Positions 45,843-54,210 of a stretch of DNA of 64,000 bases are shown here, in pieces. Position 1 is the first letter of the stretch, and every line of letters begins with the position of its first letter. This DNA comes from Parvularculaceae bacterium. Its GTDB lineage: Bacteria > Pseudomonadota > Alphaproteobacteria > Caulobacterales > Parvularculaceae. The notes under the pieces are model-generated. The model worked only from the letters and a program-made list of their open reading frames with translations. It was not told the origin of the DNA and made no database searches. Position numbers and translations under genes: made by a program. The stretch is from contig JAJFFV010000005.1 of NCBI GenBank assembly GCA_021776475.1, positions 744,001 to 808,000 on the forward strand, given 5' to 3'.

Positions 45843-47242
45843 GCGAGCACAGCTCCGGGAATGGCCCTACGACCGCCAAGGCTATTACTCAAAGTGTCGA
45901 CAATCTCAACAGGCACGATTTGTCCAAGCAAGTTTTCCGCCAGTTCCGCATGGACCGCTTGCAGGTAGGGTGATCGTCCGACAAGCTGGCCGGGGTTTCG
46001 GCCTTTTTTTTCCATCAATACCGGCAAGATCTTACCAATTTGTGCCGTATTAAAAGACTGCTTCTGCTCTTCAAGCAGGATCTGCAAGCGCGCCAGCCTG
46101 GCTTCTTTTATGGGCTCGGCAATCTGTTTGAGCATGCTCGCCCCTGGTGTCCCCGGGCGACGGGAGTATTTGAACGAAAATGCAGAGGCATAACCGACAT
46201 TTCGGACCAATTGCATGGTGGCTTCAAAATCCGTGTCATCTTCTCCAGGAAAACCGACGATGAAGTCACCTGAAATCGCAATGTCAGGACGGACGGTCCT
46301 GATTTTCTCGATTTGCTGCAGGTAGTGCGCCGCGGTATGACCGCGATTCATCGCTTTCAAGAGCTTATCTGAGCCTGTCTGAACCGGCAGATGCAGATAC
46401 GGCATCAGCTTCGGCTCTTCCCCAAGGGCAGCAATCAGACCGGCATCCATGTCTCTTGGGTGTGAAGTGGTGAACCGGATCCGGTCAAGCCCGTCGACTT
46501 TGGCGAGGTGGCGCACGAGTTCACCAAGTCCCCACTCGCCGCCAATTCCGCCATGCGGTGCCTGGGCATGGTAGGCATTCACATTTTGACCGAGAAGCGT
46601 CACTTCCCGCAATCCTTTCGCAGCCAGCATCCGAACTTCTGCCGTGATGGCCTCAACCGGCCGCGAGACTTCCTCGCCGCGCGTGTAGGGAACGACGCAG
46701 AAGGTGCAGAACTTATCACATCCTTCCTGGATCGTTACGAAAGCGGAATAACCCTTTAATTCCCTCTGGTTCGGCAACGTGTCGAACTTTTCCTCAACCG
46801 CAAAATCAGTCTCCAGAATATCGCCTTTTTCGCGGCTGGCGCGGGCAATCATTTCAGGCAAGCGGTGATAGGTCTGTGGGCCGAACACCATATCCACAAA
46901 CGGTGCGCGCGTTTTGATTTCGCTCCCCTCAGCTTGGGCAACGCAGCCCGCAACGGCAATTTTCATAGTGCCTCCGTCGCGTTCTTTTTGGGTCTTGAAT
47001 TTTCGGATCCGCCCCAGATCAGAATAGACCTTTTCAGCTGCCTTTTCGCGAATATGACACGTATTTAAAATCACCAGATCCGCATCGTTGGCCGTATCGC
47101 TGGCGGCATATCCCAACGGCTTCAAAAGCCCCGCCATCCGCTCGGAGTCATAAACGTTCATCTGGCAACCATAGGTTTTGATGAACAGCTTTTTGACGGA
47201 GCCGGTTTGCTGCTTTCCCACGGTGTCTGAAGTGTCAGTCAT
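45839..47242 (-). CDS. miaB: tRNA-2-methylthio-N6-dimethylallyladenosine synthase
   Basis: This is a 467-residue radical-SAM methylthiotransferase. The N-terminal UPF0004 domain has [15 protein letters not shown] and [13 protein letters not shown], which hold the first cluster ligands. The radical SAM cluster is in [20 protein letters not shown] domain closes the protein. It converts i6A37 to ms2i6A37. It is first in a tightly overlapping miaB-phoH-ybeY-corC-lnt run. Its leader contains a 10-bp inverted repeat that covers the ribosome-binding region. Confidence 0.96.
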   Translation of the reverse strand: MTDTSDTVGKQQTGSVKKLFIKTYGCQMNVYDSERMAGLLKPLGYAASDTANDADLVILNTCHIREKAAEKVYSDLGRIRKFKTQKERDGGTMKIAVAGCVAQAEGSEIKTRAPFVDMVFGPQTYHRLPEMIARASREKGDILETDFAVEEKFDTLPNQRELKGYSAFVTIQEGCDKFCTFCVVPYTRGEEVSRPVEAITAEVRMLAAKGLREVTLLGQNVNAYHAQAPHGGIGGEWGLGELVRHLAKVDGLDRIRFTTSHPRDMDAGLIAALGEEPKLMPYLHLPVQTGSDKLLKAMNRGHTAAHYLQQIEKIRTVRPDIAISGDFIVGFPGEDDTDFEATMQLVRNVGYASAFSFKYSRRPGTPGASMLKQIAEPIKEARLARLQILLEEQKQSFNTAQIGKILPVLMEKKGRNPGQLVGRSPYLQAVHAELAENLLGQIVPVEIVDTLSNSLGGRRAIPGAVLA

Positions 47243-47247
47243 TCGAG

Positions 47248-47312
47248 CTTTCTTGCATATATAAATTCAGAACGCGCTTCTATGGGCAAGAGATACTATG
47301 TTTGCAAGAAAG
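47248..47312 (-). promoter_or_regulatory. Long-range inverted repeat in the miaB leader
   Basis: CTTTCTTGCA (47248-47257) and TGCAAGAAAG (47303-47312) are perfect 10-base complements 45 bases apart. In a miaB message that starts upstream of both, the arm next to the start codon (GCAAGAAAG, the likely ribosome site) would be paired. The AT-rich stretch between them (TTTATATATG) could instead be the -10 region, in which case only one arm is transcribed. Confidence 0.35.
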
Positions 47313-47355
47313 ATCATGGTTTTCACGCGCTAAGGCTGGCTTTCATTTTTCTTAT

Positions 47356-47370
47356 TGACAATCATTCTCA
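47356..47370. promoter_or_regulatory. Fur-box-like site 1 upstream of bfd
   Basis: TGACAATCATTCTCA matches the 7-1-7 Fur consensus TGATAATnATTATCA at 12 of 14 defined positions, with one mismatch per half. It overlaps a consensus -35 hexamer TTGACA (47355-47360). Occupancy would block the promoter of the bfd-bfr genes. Confidence 0.65.
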
Positions 47371-47381
47371 TTATTAGCATA

Positions 47382-47396
47382 TGAGAATCATGATTA
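47382..47396. promoter_or_regulatory. Fur-box-like site 2 over the bfd start
   Basis: TGAGAATCATGATTA is a weaker 7-1-7 match (about 11 of 14) and contains the perfect palindrome AATCATGATT. It also pairs with site 1 as an ATTCTCAT/ATGAGAAT inverted repeat. It covers the first codons of bfd. Two such sites 26 bases apart suggest cooperative binding. Confidence 0.45.
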
Positions 47397-47596
47397 TTTG
47401 CGTTTGTCGTCGATTGAATACTCAAAACATCGAATCTGCAATCAGCTGCGGGGCAAGGAGCCCTGCCTGTGTACTCGCTCACCACGGCACCAGATTCAAC
47501 TGCGGTACATGCCGTGACGAAATCTCCCGGATGATAGACAGCGCACCATCACAAGATACCAAAACACTGTCCCCTGTTATGATGGCAGCTGAGTAG
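47390..47596 (+). CDS. bfd: Bacterioferritin-associated ferredoxin
   Basis: This is a small [2Fe-2S] protein of 68 residues. The motif CVCRRLN at the start and FNCGTCRDEI near the centre give the C-x-C ... C-x2-C ligand set of Bfd, and ARSPACVLAHHG is typical of the alphaproteobacterial form. Bfd reduces the haem of bacterioferritin to release stored iron. ATG 47381 is an alternative start. With the TTGACA box at 47355, transcription would begin near 47390, so the message may be leaderless. The bacterioferritin gene follows 121 bases downstream. Confidence 0.87.
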   Translation: MIICVCRRLNTQNIESAISCGARSPACVLAHHGTRFNCGTCRDEISRMIDSAPSQDTKTLSPVMMAAE

Positions 47597-47717
47597 GCCT
47601 TCGAGGCTACAGAAATTCCCGTTATTAAGAACCAGTTGCTGCTAAATTGCTGGCGGCAAAACCTAAATGCGCTTATTTGCTGCAACACGAGATGCATTCA
47701 CAAAAAGGGTTGGGACG

Positions 47718-48206
47718 ATGAAGGGTGATGCCAAAGTCATTGAGTTTTTGAATAAGGCTTTGAAAAACGAACTGACCGCGATCAATCAATACTTCCTGCA
47801 TTCGCGGATGTTGAAGGATTGGGGGATTTCAGAACTTGCCGAAAAAGAGCACCGCGAATCCATCGAGGAAATGGAGCACGCCGACTGGTTGATCGAGCGC
47901 ATCTTGTTTCTTGAAGGGCTGCCGAACCTTCAGGACCTCGGCAAGCTACGCATTGGCGAGACTGTTCAGGAGATATTGGAGTGCGACCTGAAAACAGAAG
48001 ACAACGCACTACCCCTATTGCGTGATGCCATCGAGTATTGCGAAGAACAGCGTGACTACGTGTCACGTGAGCTGCTTGAAAAAATTCTGCACAATGAAGA
48101 AGAGCATGTTGACTGGCTTGAGACCCAGCTCGGGCTGATCGACAAGATGGGCATAGAGCATTTCCTGCATTTGCAATCGAAACCCAATAGTGAAGCGCAG
48201 GCCTGA
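47718..48206 (+). CDS. bfr: Bacterioferritin
   Basis: This is a 162-residue iron-storage protein that forms 24-subunit shells. Ferroxidase ligands include E18, E51 and H54. The haem ligand M52 is present in [54 protein letters not shown] supplies the second set of metal ligands. The start ATG 47718 gives the standard [16 protein letters not shown]-terminus. It is encoded with its reductase partner Bfd, downstream of Fur-like sites. Confidence 0.96.
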   Translation: MKGDAKVIEFLNKALKNELTAINQYFLHSRMLKDWGISELAEKEHRESIEEMEHADWLIERILFLEGLPNLQDLGKLRIGETVQEILECDLKTEDNALPLLRDAIEYCEEQRDYVSRELLEKILHNEEEHVDWLETQLGLIDKMGIEHFLHLQSKPNSEAQA

Positions 48207-48232
48207 TCGTTGGGTGAGCTGGTGTATATGCC

Positions 48233-49036
48233 ATGACGGAACAACCACCCCTACCCCCTAATACTATTTATGCCAGCGTTGTGCCGGGTGTAACAGAAGA
48301 CGTTACCAATTGGATTCGCCCCTGCACTGCCCCGCGCGAGTGGATGAACGACGTTCCACAACGTTATGTCTATCGCTGTATCCCTATGGTTGCGGCCAAC
48401 ACAATGGGATGGGAGGTGCTTAATCCGGTAGACACAGAAGTTTTGTGGGATGGCGGTGAACTAAATACCAGTCTTACAACGAAGACAAAAAATGTCAGCC
48501 GGTTTGCTGCCTCATCTCATTTTGGCAGCGGTATCGTGACTTGGTATTTGCCCTTTCTGTTCCGCACATCTGCTGACCTTGGACTGATGGTGACGGCACC
48601 TGCGAACCACGAACATGACAACGCTGTGGCACTTGACGCATTTGTACGAACCGACTGGCTGCCTTTTCCATTCACGATGAATTGGCGCCTTACGCGCAAG
48701 AATGAACTCATAAAATTTGCTGCCGGCGAAGCCGTTTGCCGAATTTATCCGTACCCGATCGCTTTGCTGGAAGAGACAAGCCTGGAAATCCACAACCTTA
48801 CCGATGACCCTGGCTTTCTTGGTGAAGTAAACAAATGGGGAGCACAGCGCCAGGCCAACGTCGCCAAACAGAAAGCCGATGCTGCAAAATGGCAGGCGAC
48901 CGGAGAAAAACCAACGGGCGACGGCGTCTGGAACAGCCAATATGTACGCGCCAAAGGCAAAGAAGGGGCAGAGGGCTTTCAGCCACATCAGACAATTTTC
49001 AAATGCGCTGGCCCGATAGATAAGCGGAAACAATAA
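48233..49036 (+). CDS. DUF6065 family protein
   Basis: This 267-residue protein has no signal peptide or membrane segment. The sequence around WIRPCTAPREWMNDVPQRYVYRCIPMVAANTMGWEVLNP fits the DUF6065 family, which often appears beside tailoring enzymes and has no established activity. The C-terminal third is rich in Lys/Gln/Ala and probably helical (VAKQKADAAKWQATGEK). It begins 27 bases after bfr, so it may share the iron-controlled message, but a functional link to iron is not shown. Confidence 0.7.
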   Translation: MTEQPPLPPNTIYASVVPGVTEDVTNWIRPCTAPREWMNDVPQRYVYRCIPMVAANTMGWEVLNPVDTEVLWDGGELNTSLTTKTKNVSRFAASSHFGSGIVTWYLPFLFRTSADLGLMVTAPANHEHDNAVALDAFVRTDWLPFPFTMNWRLTRKNELIKFAAGEAVCRIYPYPIALLEETSLEIHNLTDDPGFLGEVNKWGAQRQANVAKQKADAAKWQATGEKPTGDGVWNSQYVRAKGKEGAEGFQPHQTIFKCAGPIDKRKQ

Positions 49037-49064
49037 TCCAGCCAGACTGGCTTACGCAGGGCAC

Positions 49065-50072
49065 TTAAAAGCCGAGAAAGTCTTTTACCTTTTGCATTGT
49101 TAACTCTTCACGCGCCTGCCAATCCTTATCGGTTACGGTAACGAACGGCACGCCGCGCGCCTGAACAAGGTCCACTGCCTCACTATAGAATTCTTCCCGT
49201 GTGGCTTGTGACTCAAAATACCGCCCGCCATCATTTATGAACGGAACACTTGGTGTAAGGATAATATAAAAGTCCGCAGCGTCGTAATCCTCCAGAAGCA
49301 GGCGCATTCCGTTTGATGTGGTGCCAACCAGATGTTTTTCCCAGATCGCTGTCTGGAGCGGATCTGTGTCTTCAAATAAGACGCGATTGGCATGACGCAT
49401 CAGGGATTGAGACATCGCAATGTGGGTCCGGGCGAGGTCCAGCAATTCACCGCTCACCCATTTTCTCGGCCCCGGTTTTGTCTGCTTATAGGACTGGTCG
49501 TAAATTCTGCCATACTCTGGCATATATTTTGTTTGATAGCGGTTCGCCAGCTTCACGGTTAACACAGATTTGCCTGCACTCTCCGGTCCGAGAAGGCAAA
49601 TCCGTTTGTTATAAAAAACGCGCACCTGTTCCGGCAAATATGCGCCATAATTTGCCGGGCAATCTCTCACCTTTGACCCCGAAACCGGAAAAATTTCACG
49701 CGCCGGGTCAACAAGTACCGGTTTGGCACCCAAAACGTCCGCCAACTGAAAAACGTAGTCTTCAGAGCCAAAAATATACTCAATGGGCTGCGGATGGTTT
49801 TCCCTGATTGCGTTCTTCCAAAGTTGCCAGAAGTCCGGGTGATCTTGCTTCGTTTGAGGGAGGTTTCGATGCAAATGCAGGACGCTCGCTTGTGGCAGGC
49901 ATTCGGTCATCCACTGATGCCGCAATTTGCCCGGTAGTGGTTCATCATCCGTCGAGCAGACCAGCACCGTCATGATATCGCTCATGCGAATGCCCGTTTC
50001 ACAGATGAAGATATGACCGAGATGCGGCGGCATGAATTTGCCCAAAACAAAGCCACGGACGGGTTCAGGCAT
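49065..50072 (-). CDS. nadR: NadR-like bifunctional NMN adenylyltransferase / ribosylnicotinamide kinase
   Basis: The protein has 335 residues from ATG 50072 (PEPVRGFVLGKF), overlapping pnuC by 8 bases. The N-terminal nucleotidyltransferase has GKFMPPHLGH, with the HxGH signature, and a later FPVSGSKVRD motif. The C-terminal P-loop kinase has LLGPESAGKSVLTVKLA and FEDTDPLQT. It lacks the N-terminal DNA-binding domain of enterobacterial NadR, so it is an enzyme and not the repressor. Together with PnuC it takes in nicotinamide riboside and makes NMN and NAD. Confidence 0.9.
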   Translation of the reverse strand: MPEPVRGFVLGKFMPPHLGHIFICETGIRMSDIMTVLVCSTDDEPLPGKLRHQWMTECLPQASVLHLHRNLPQTKQDHPDFWQLWKNAIRENHPQPIEYIFGSEDYVFQLADVLGAKPVLVDPAREIFPVSGSKVRDCPANYGAYLPEQVRVFYNKRICLLGPESAGKSVLTVKLANRYQTKYMPEYGRIYDQSYKQTKPGPRKWVSGELLDLARTHIAMSQSLMRHANRVLFEDTDPLQTAIWEKHLVGTTSNGMRLLLEDYDAADFYIILTPSVPFINDGGRYFESQATREEFYSEAVDLVQARGVPFVTVTDKDWQAREELTMQKVKDFLGF

Positions 50073-50673
50073 GTTGCTGTTTCCGCCAGTTACTATGCCA
50101 GACAAACAGACCTGTAGTCGCCATGATCAGGAAGATCAGGTAAAGCAGCGCCGTTGGTTCCAGATCCTTGTACAAGAAAACAGCGATCGCCACCACATCG
50201 ACAACTACCCAGAGCACCCAGTTTTCGAGATACCTTTTCGCCATCAAAAATTGCGCGATCATGCTAAGGACAGCGATCGTTGCATCGGGGTAGGGGAGAG
50301 ACGCATCGGTAAAGCGCGCCATCGCTGTACCCCAACCTGCAATGCCCACAATCGCGATAATTATATAGACCGAATACTGAGAAACCGGCAACCGCCGAAC
50401 GACTACTTCGCCCGCATCCGCCTTGCCACGCGCCCAAAACCACCAGCCATATAGCTGCATGCAAAAGAAATAAATCTGCAACAGCGAGTCACTGTAGAGC
50501 TTGGCCTGGAAAAAAATCCAGGCGTAGAGCGAGACCATGACGATACCGAACGGATAATTCCATATGGACCGGCGGATGATCAGCCCGACATTTAGCACAC
50601 CCAGCACCACGGCCGTAATTTCAATCGGTCGTGAACCAATCATCGCGCTAAGAAATTTCAGCGTCTCTTCCAT
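50065..50673 (-). CDS. pnuC: Nicotinamide riboside transporter PnuC
   Basis: The 202-residue membrane protein has about seven transmembrane helices. The family motif is in SIWNYPFGIVMVSLYAWIFFQAKLYSDSLLQIYFFCMQLYGWWFW, and a second WxxW-type region is NWVLWVVVDVVAIAVFLYK. It moves nicotinamide riboside by facilitated diffusion, driven by the kinase activity of NadR. It is placed seven bases after fghA and overlaps nadR. Confidence 0.94.
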   Translation of the reverse strand: MEETLKFLSAMIGSRPIEITAVVLGVLNVGLIIRRSIWNYPFGIVMVSLYAWIFFQAKLYSDSLLQIYFFCMQLYGWWFWARGKADAGEVVVRRLPVSQYSVYIIIAIVGIAGWGTAMARFTDASLPYPDATIAVLSMIAQFLMAKRYLENWVLWVVVDVVAIAVFLYKDLEPTALLYLIFLIMATTGLFVWHSNWRKQQHA

Positions 50674-50680
50674 TGCGACC

Positions 50681-51514
50681 TCACGCTAGCCTGTCGGCGT
50701 GCCAGTTCAAATGGCTGTCGATAAAGCTGGCCATGAAATAGTAGGAATGATCATAGCCCTCATGACGATTGAGCGTGAGAGTTTGACCGACGCTCCTTGC
50801 TGCAAGTTCGAGAAGTTCCGGCTTGAGTTGCTCGCGCAAAAAGGTGTCGGCCAGGCCCTGATCGACGAGCATTTCTGGACTTTTGTGGCCATCTTCCAAT
50901 AATGCGCAAGCATCATAAGCGCGCCACTGCGCACGATCATCGCCAAGGTAACCCGTCAACGCTTTTTTTCCCCACGGGCAACTCATCGGCGAGCAAATGG
51001 GTGCAAAAGCGGATACTGACTTATAAAACTCAGGAGCCTTTAAGGCGATGGTCAGCGCCCCGTGGCCACCCATGGAGTGCCCCATGATACTTTGGCGGGT
51101 CGTGTCTAAGCCCTCCATGCAGGCGATAGCTTGCTGCAATTCTTCGGTAACGTATGAATGCATGCGGTAGTGCCCCGCCCAAGGATCTCTCGTCGCATCG
51201 AGATAAAAACCCGCACCACTGCCAAAATCGTAGGTATCATGTTCGCCTGGCAGATCAAGGCCGCGCGGTGAGGTGTCCGGTGCTAGGAAAGCGAGGCCAA
51301 GCTCTGCACACACCCTTTGTGCACCGGCCTTTTCGATTACATTGGACCAAGTACAAGTGAGACCGGAAAGATACGTTACCAGGGGGACTGCGCGACTGGC
51401 AGCTTGCGCCGGTAAATAGAGCGCGAACTCCATGGCTGTTTTGGTTTCCACGCTATCATGGCGCCACACCTGCTGGCGCCCATCGAACATTCGGTATTCT
51501 TTGATACATTCCAT
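50681..51514 (-). CDS. fghA: S-formylglutathione hydrolase
   Basis: This 277-residue esterase-D-type enzyme hydrolyses S-formylglutathione to formate and glutathione. The nucleophile motif GHSMGGHGALTIAL is at about residue 145, and a terminal HEGYDHSYYF gives the catalytic histidine. The ATG at 51514 is preferred over an in-frame GTG six bases upstream. It follows adhC by 16 bases, making the complete glutathione-dependent formaldehyde pathway. Confidence 0.95.
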   Translation of the reverse strand: MECIKEYRMFDGRQQVWRHDSVETKTAMEFALYLPAQAASRAVPLVTYLSGLTCTWSNVIEKAGAQRVCAELGLAFLAPDTSPRGLDLPGEHDTYDFGSGAGFYLDATRDPWAGHYRMHSYVTEELQQAIACMEGLDTTRQSIMGHSMGGHGALTIALKAPEFYKSVSAFAPICSPMSCPWGKKALTGYLGDDRAQWRAYDACALLEDGHKSPEMLVDQGLADTFLREQLKPELLELAARSVGQTLTLNRHEGYDHSYYFMASFIDSHLNWHADRLA

Positions 51515-51530
51515 CTGCACTTACAAACAG

Positions 51531-52649
51531 TCAGTAAACGACGACAGAGCGGATGCTTTCGCCCTTGTGCATCAACTCGAATGCGTCATTAATGTCGTCA
51601 AGCGGCATTGTATGCGTGATCAGATCATCAATGTTGATCTTGCCATCCATATACCAATTGACGATTTTGGGAACGTCTGTGCGTCCACGCGCACCCCCAA
51701 ATGCCGTCCCTCGCCAGACCCTACCAGTTACCAGCTGGAACGGGCGTGTCGAGATCTCCTGACCTGCACCGGCAACACCAATGATCATGCTCTCTCCCCA
51801 GCCTTTGTGGCAACATTCCAGAGCCTGGCGCATCGTCGTCGTATTACCGATGCACTCAAAAGAATAATCCGCGCCGCCGCCGGTCAGCTCGACCAGGCTT
51901 GGCGCGACCTCTTCGGGTTTCATGTCGGAAGGATTGACGAAATGGCTCATACCGAATTTGCGGCCTATTGCTTCGCGCTCAGGATTGAGATCCACGCCAA
52001 CGATCATGTTGGCGCCGATCATTTGCGCTCCCTGAATAACATTGAGCCCGATACCGCCGAGGCCAAAAACGACGACATTTGATCCGGGTTCGACCTTTGC
52101 ATCAAAGACGACGGCGCCAACGCCTGTTGTCACGCCGCAGCCAATATAGCAGATTTTTTCGAACGGCGCGTCTTCACGCACTTTCGCGAGCGCAATTTCT
52201 GGCATCACCGCATGACTCGCAAAAGTTGAACAGCCCATATAGTGATAGAGAGGTTCGCCGTTTAAAGAGAGCCGACTGCTGCCATCTGGCATCAACCCCT
52301 GACCTTGTGTTACCCTGATAGACTGGCAAAGGTTGGTTTTTGGGTGAAGACAATAATCACATTCGCGACATTCCGGCGTGTAAAGAGGAATAACGTGATC
52401 ACCTTTTTTGACCGACGTGACGCCAGGACCAATATCAGCGACTATGCCCGCGCCTTCGTGGCCGAGGACGGATGGGAACAACCCTTCCGGATCATCACCC
52501 GAAAGGGTGAAAGCATCTGTGTGACAAATACCGGTTGCCTTTAACTCAACCAATACCTCACCGGCTTTTGGACCTTCAAGTTGAACTGTTTCGATCGATA
52601 ATGGCTTGCCCGCTTCAAGCGCGACAGCTGCACGAATGTCCATCGTCAT
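51531..52649 (-). CDS. adhC: S-(hydroxymethyl)glutathione dehydrogenase / class III alcohol dehydrogenase
   Basis: This is a 372-residue zinc- and NAD-dependent enzyme. Catalytic zinc ligands begin with C42 in ATGICHTDAFTLSG and GHEGAGIV follows. Structural zinc is bound by ECRECDYCLHPKTNLC. The nucleotide-binding motif is VFGLGGIGLNVIQGA. It oxidises the formaldehyde-glutathione adduct and can also reduce S-nitrosoglutathione. It lies 24 bases after fur and just before fghA. Confidence 0.96.
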   Translation of the reverse strand: MTMDIRAAVALEAGKPLSIETVQLEGPKAGEVLVELKATGICHTDAFTLSGDDPEGLFPSVLGHEGAGIVADIGPGVTSVKKGDHVIPLYTPECRECDYCLHPKTNLCQSIRVTQGQGLMPDGSSRLSLNGEPLYHYMGCSTFASHAVMPEIALAKVREDAPFEKICYIGCGVTTGVGAVVFDAKVEPGSNVVVFGLGGIGLNVIQGAQMIGANMIVGVDLNPEREAIGRKFGMSHFVNPSDMKPEEVAPSLVELTGGGADYSFECIGNTTTMRQALECCHKGWGESMIIGVAGAGQEISTRPFQLVTGRVWRGTAFGGARGRTDVPKIVNWYMDGKINIDDLITHTMPLDDINDAFELMHKGESIRSVVVY

Positions 52650-52673
52650 CTCCTCCCGATTTGGTGCCCCGCC

Positions 52674-53087
52674 CTATTGCCCGTCATCAAGCGGGACTGC
52701 GTAAAGCTCAAGCCGGTGATCCACGAGCTTCAACCCATGATCCCTGGCAACCCTCTCTTGCAGGCGCTCGATTTCTTGATTGACGAATTCAATCACTTCA
52801 CCACTGCGCAGATTGATTAGATGATCGTGGTGCACATCGGTGGCTTCTTCGTAGCGTGAGCGCCCGTCATTGAAATCATGCTTCTCGACAATACCGGAGT
52901 CTTCAAACAGCCGCATGGTGCGATACACGGTCGCAATAGAGATGCGGTTATCGATCTCGTTGGAGCGACGGTGAATCTCTTCCACGTCCGGATGGTCTTC
53001 CGCTTCCGAAACAACGCGGGCAATCACCCGGCGTTGATCTGTCATGCGCAACCCCTTTTCGTGGCAAAGCTTTTCTATACGGCTCAT
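52674..53087 (-). CDS. fur: Fur family iron-responsive regulator
   Basis: This 137-residue regulator starts at ATG 53087. The winged helix includes RMTDQRRVIARVVSEAEDHPDVEEIHRRS and ISIATVYRTMRLFEDSG. The metal site HHDHLINLRSGEVIEF is present, but the CxxC structural-zinc pairs of E. coli Fur are missing, as in most alphaproteobacterial Fur/Mur proteins. It may sense Fe or Mn. Its place between rimI and adhC, and 5 kb from bfd-bfr, makes those Fur-like sites good targets. Confidence 0.92.
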   Translation of the reverse strand: MSRIEKLCHEKGLRMTDQRRVIARVVSEAEDHPDVEEIHRRSNEIDNRISIATVYRTMRLFEDSGIVEKHDFNDGRSRYEEATDVHHDHLINLRSGEVIEFVNQEIERLQERVARDHGLKLVDHRLELYAVPLDDGQ

Positions 53088-53154
53088 GGTGAAAATCTCC
53101 TGACGAGACACCCTATAGGCGAATTTCAGAACTGGCTCAAACACGCAATTGATA

Positions 53155-53592
53155 TCAAGCAACGGTCTTCATCATCAAAACAGCATCGGCACCGGAGGGA
53201 TAATAATTTGGCCGGCGCCCATTGTCGAAAAAACCAACCGAGCGATAAAGAGCAATTGCTGGTTCATTGTCAGCGGCAACTTCAAGAAAGAAGTGCTTAA
53301 CGGGTTGTTTTAGCGCCGTTGCCAGGAGGGCTTTGCCAACCTTTCGACCTCTTGCCGCGGGCAGCACGCCAAGGGTCAGGATTTCACCCTCATCAAGCAC
53401 AACGGACAAGACCAGCAATCCGACGGGGACGGCGCGGCGCGCCGCGATCAGGATTACTGATCCCTGTTTCTTCGCCTGCTGTTCAAACCAGCTCTGCGTC
53501 CAGGCATCATCGGGGAATATTTCGGCATGGAGATAAGCTAACAATTGCGCATGTTTTGGTGTTGCAGCTTGGATTTCGATCTTGGCAGTCAT
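53155..53592 (-). CDS. rimI: Ribosomal protein alanine N-acetyltransferase RimI-like
   Basis: This is a 145-residue GNAT acetyltransferase from ATG 53592. The acetyl-CoA loop is LGVLPAARGRKVGKALLATAL, and FLEVAADNEPAIALYRSVGF is the classical C-terminal motif. RimI acetylates the N-terminus of ribosomal protein S18. The association with tsaB is conserved in bacteria, although a thioredoxin-like gene comes between them here. Confidence 0.9.
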   Translation of the reverse strand: MTAKIEIQAATPKHAQLLAYLHAEIFPDDAWTQSWFEQQAKKQGSVILIAARRAVPVGLLVLSVVLDEGEILTLGVLPAARGRKVGKALLATALKQPVKHFFLEVAADNEPAIALYRSVGFFDNGRRPNYYPSGADAVLMMKTVA

Positions 53593-53613
53593 CTGCCGAT
53601 ACCGGGCAACCAA

Positions 53614-54114
53614 TCAGACCGTGTTTTGCTGGTCTGACCATGTTTTCTGCCACTTCCTGGCTTGCTTGCCGACCGAATAAAATCCACTGACGCCCCTACC
53701 TGTTGCCAGAACCCGTCCGGTTTCCCAATGGATGAGCGCAAACACGGGTTGGTCTGTCGTGTCATCGACGAGTTTCCGGCAGAGGCTGGCATATTTGGTT
53801 GCGTTGCCGCAATACGCCGAGCGCATCGTTAGATGTACATCGCGAGAAAGCGCTGCTTGCCGCCACCTGGGTAAGTGGGTTTTTTTCCAAGTTTCGCATT
53901 TCTCGCAATCCGTGGAACCGAAGTAAACGATTTCAAACACGTCCTGGCCCAACCTGGCTGCGCTTGCGTCACTGAATTGGAGCTGATCAAGGGTCGGACC
54001 AAAAGGACCATCGCTCCCTTTGTGAATAAACGCAGCAACCAGCAGAAAGAGGCTGGCGATAGCAGTGATTGAATATAACCGATGAGGATAGGGCAGAAAA
54101 TTGATGTTCTGCAT
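53614..54114 (-). CDS. Exported/membrane-anchored thioredoxin-like protein, unknown
   Basis: The protein has 166 residues. One N-terminal hydrophobic segment (SITAIASLFLLVAAFI) is followed by a periplasmic domain with EIVYFGSTDCEKCETWKK, a thioredoxin-like strand and CxxC (C-E-K-C), and a cis-proline-like QPVFALIHW. There is a second pair of cysteines (SAYCGN, ASLCRK). It is not one of the standard Dsb or Ccm proteins that I can recognise. It lies 21 bases upstream of rimI and 96 bases after tsaB. Confidence 0.65.
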   Translation of the reverse strand: MQNINFLPYPHRLYSITAIASLFLLVAAFIHKGSDGPFGPTLDQLQFSDASAARLGQDVFEIVYFGSTDCEKCETWKKTHLPRWRQAALSRDVHLTMRSAYCGNATKYASLCRKLVDDTTDQPVFALIHWETGRVLATGRGVSGFYSVGKQARKWQKTWSDQQNTV

Positions 54115-54210
54115 GGTTCTATTTCCCTGACTGGCCCGCCCAGATCAGTCACAAAATTACGCCTGAGAAAATACCAAAGCGTGAACTTAATTGATCGGAT
54201 TTTAACGAAA

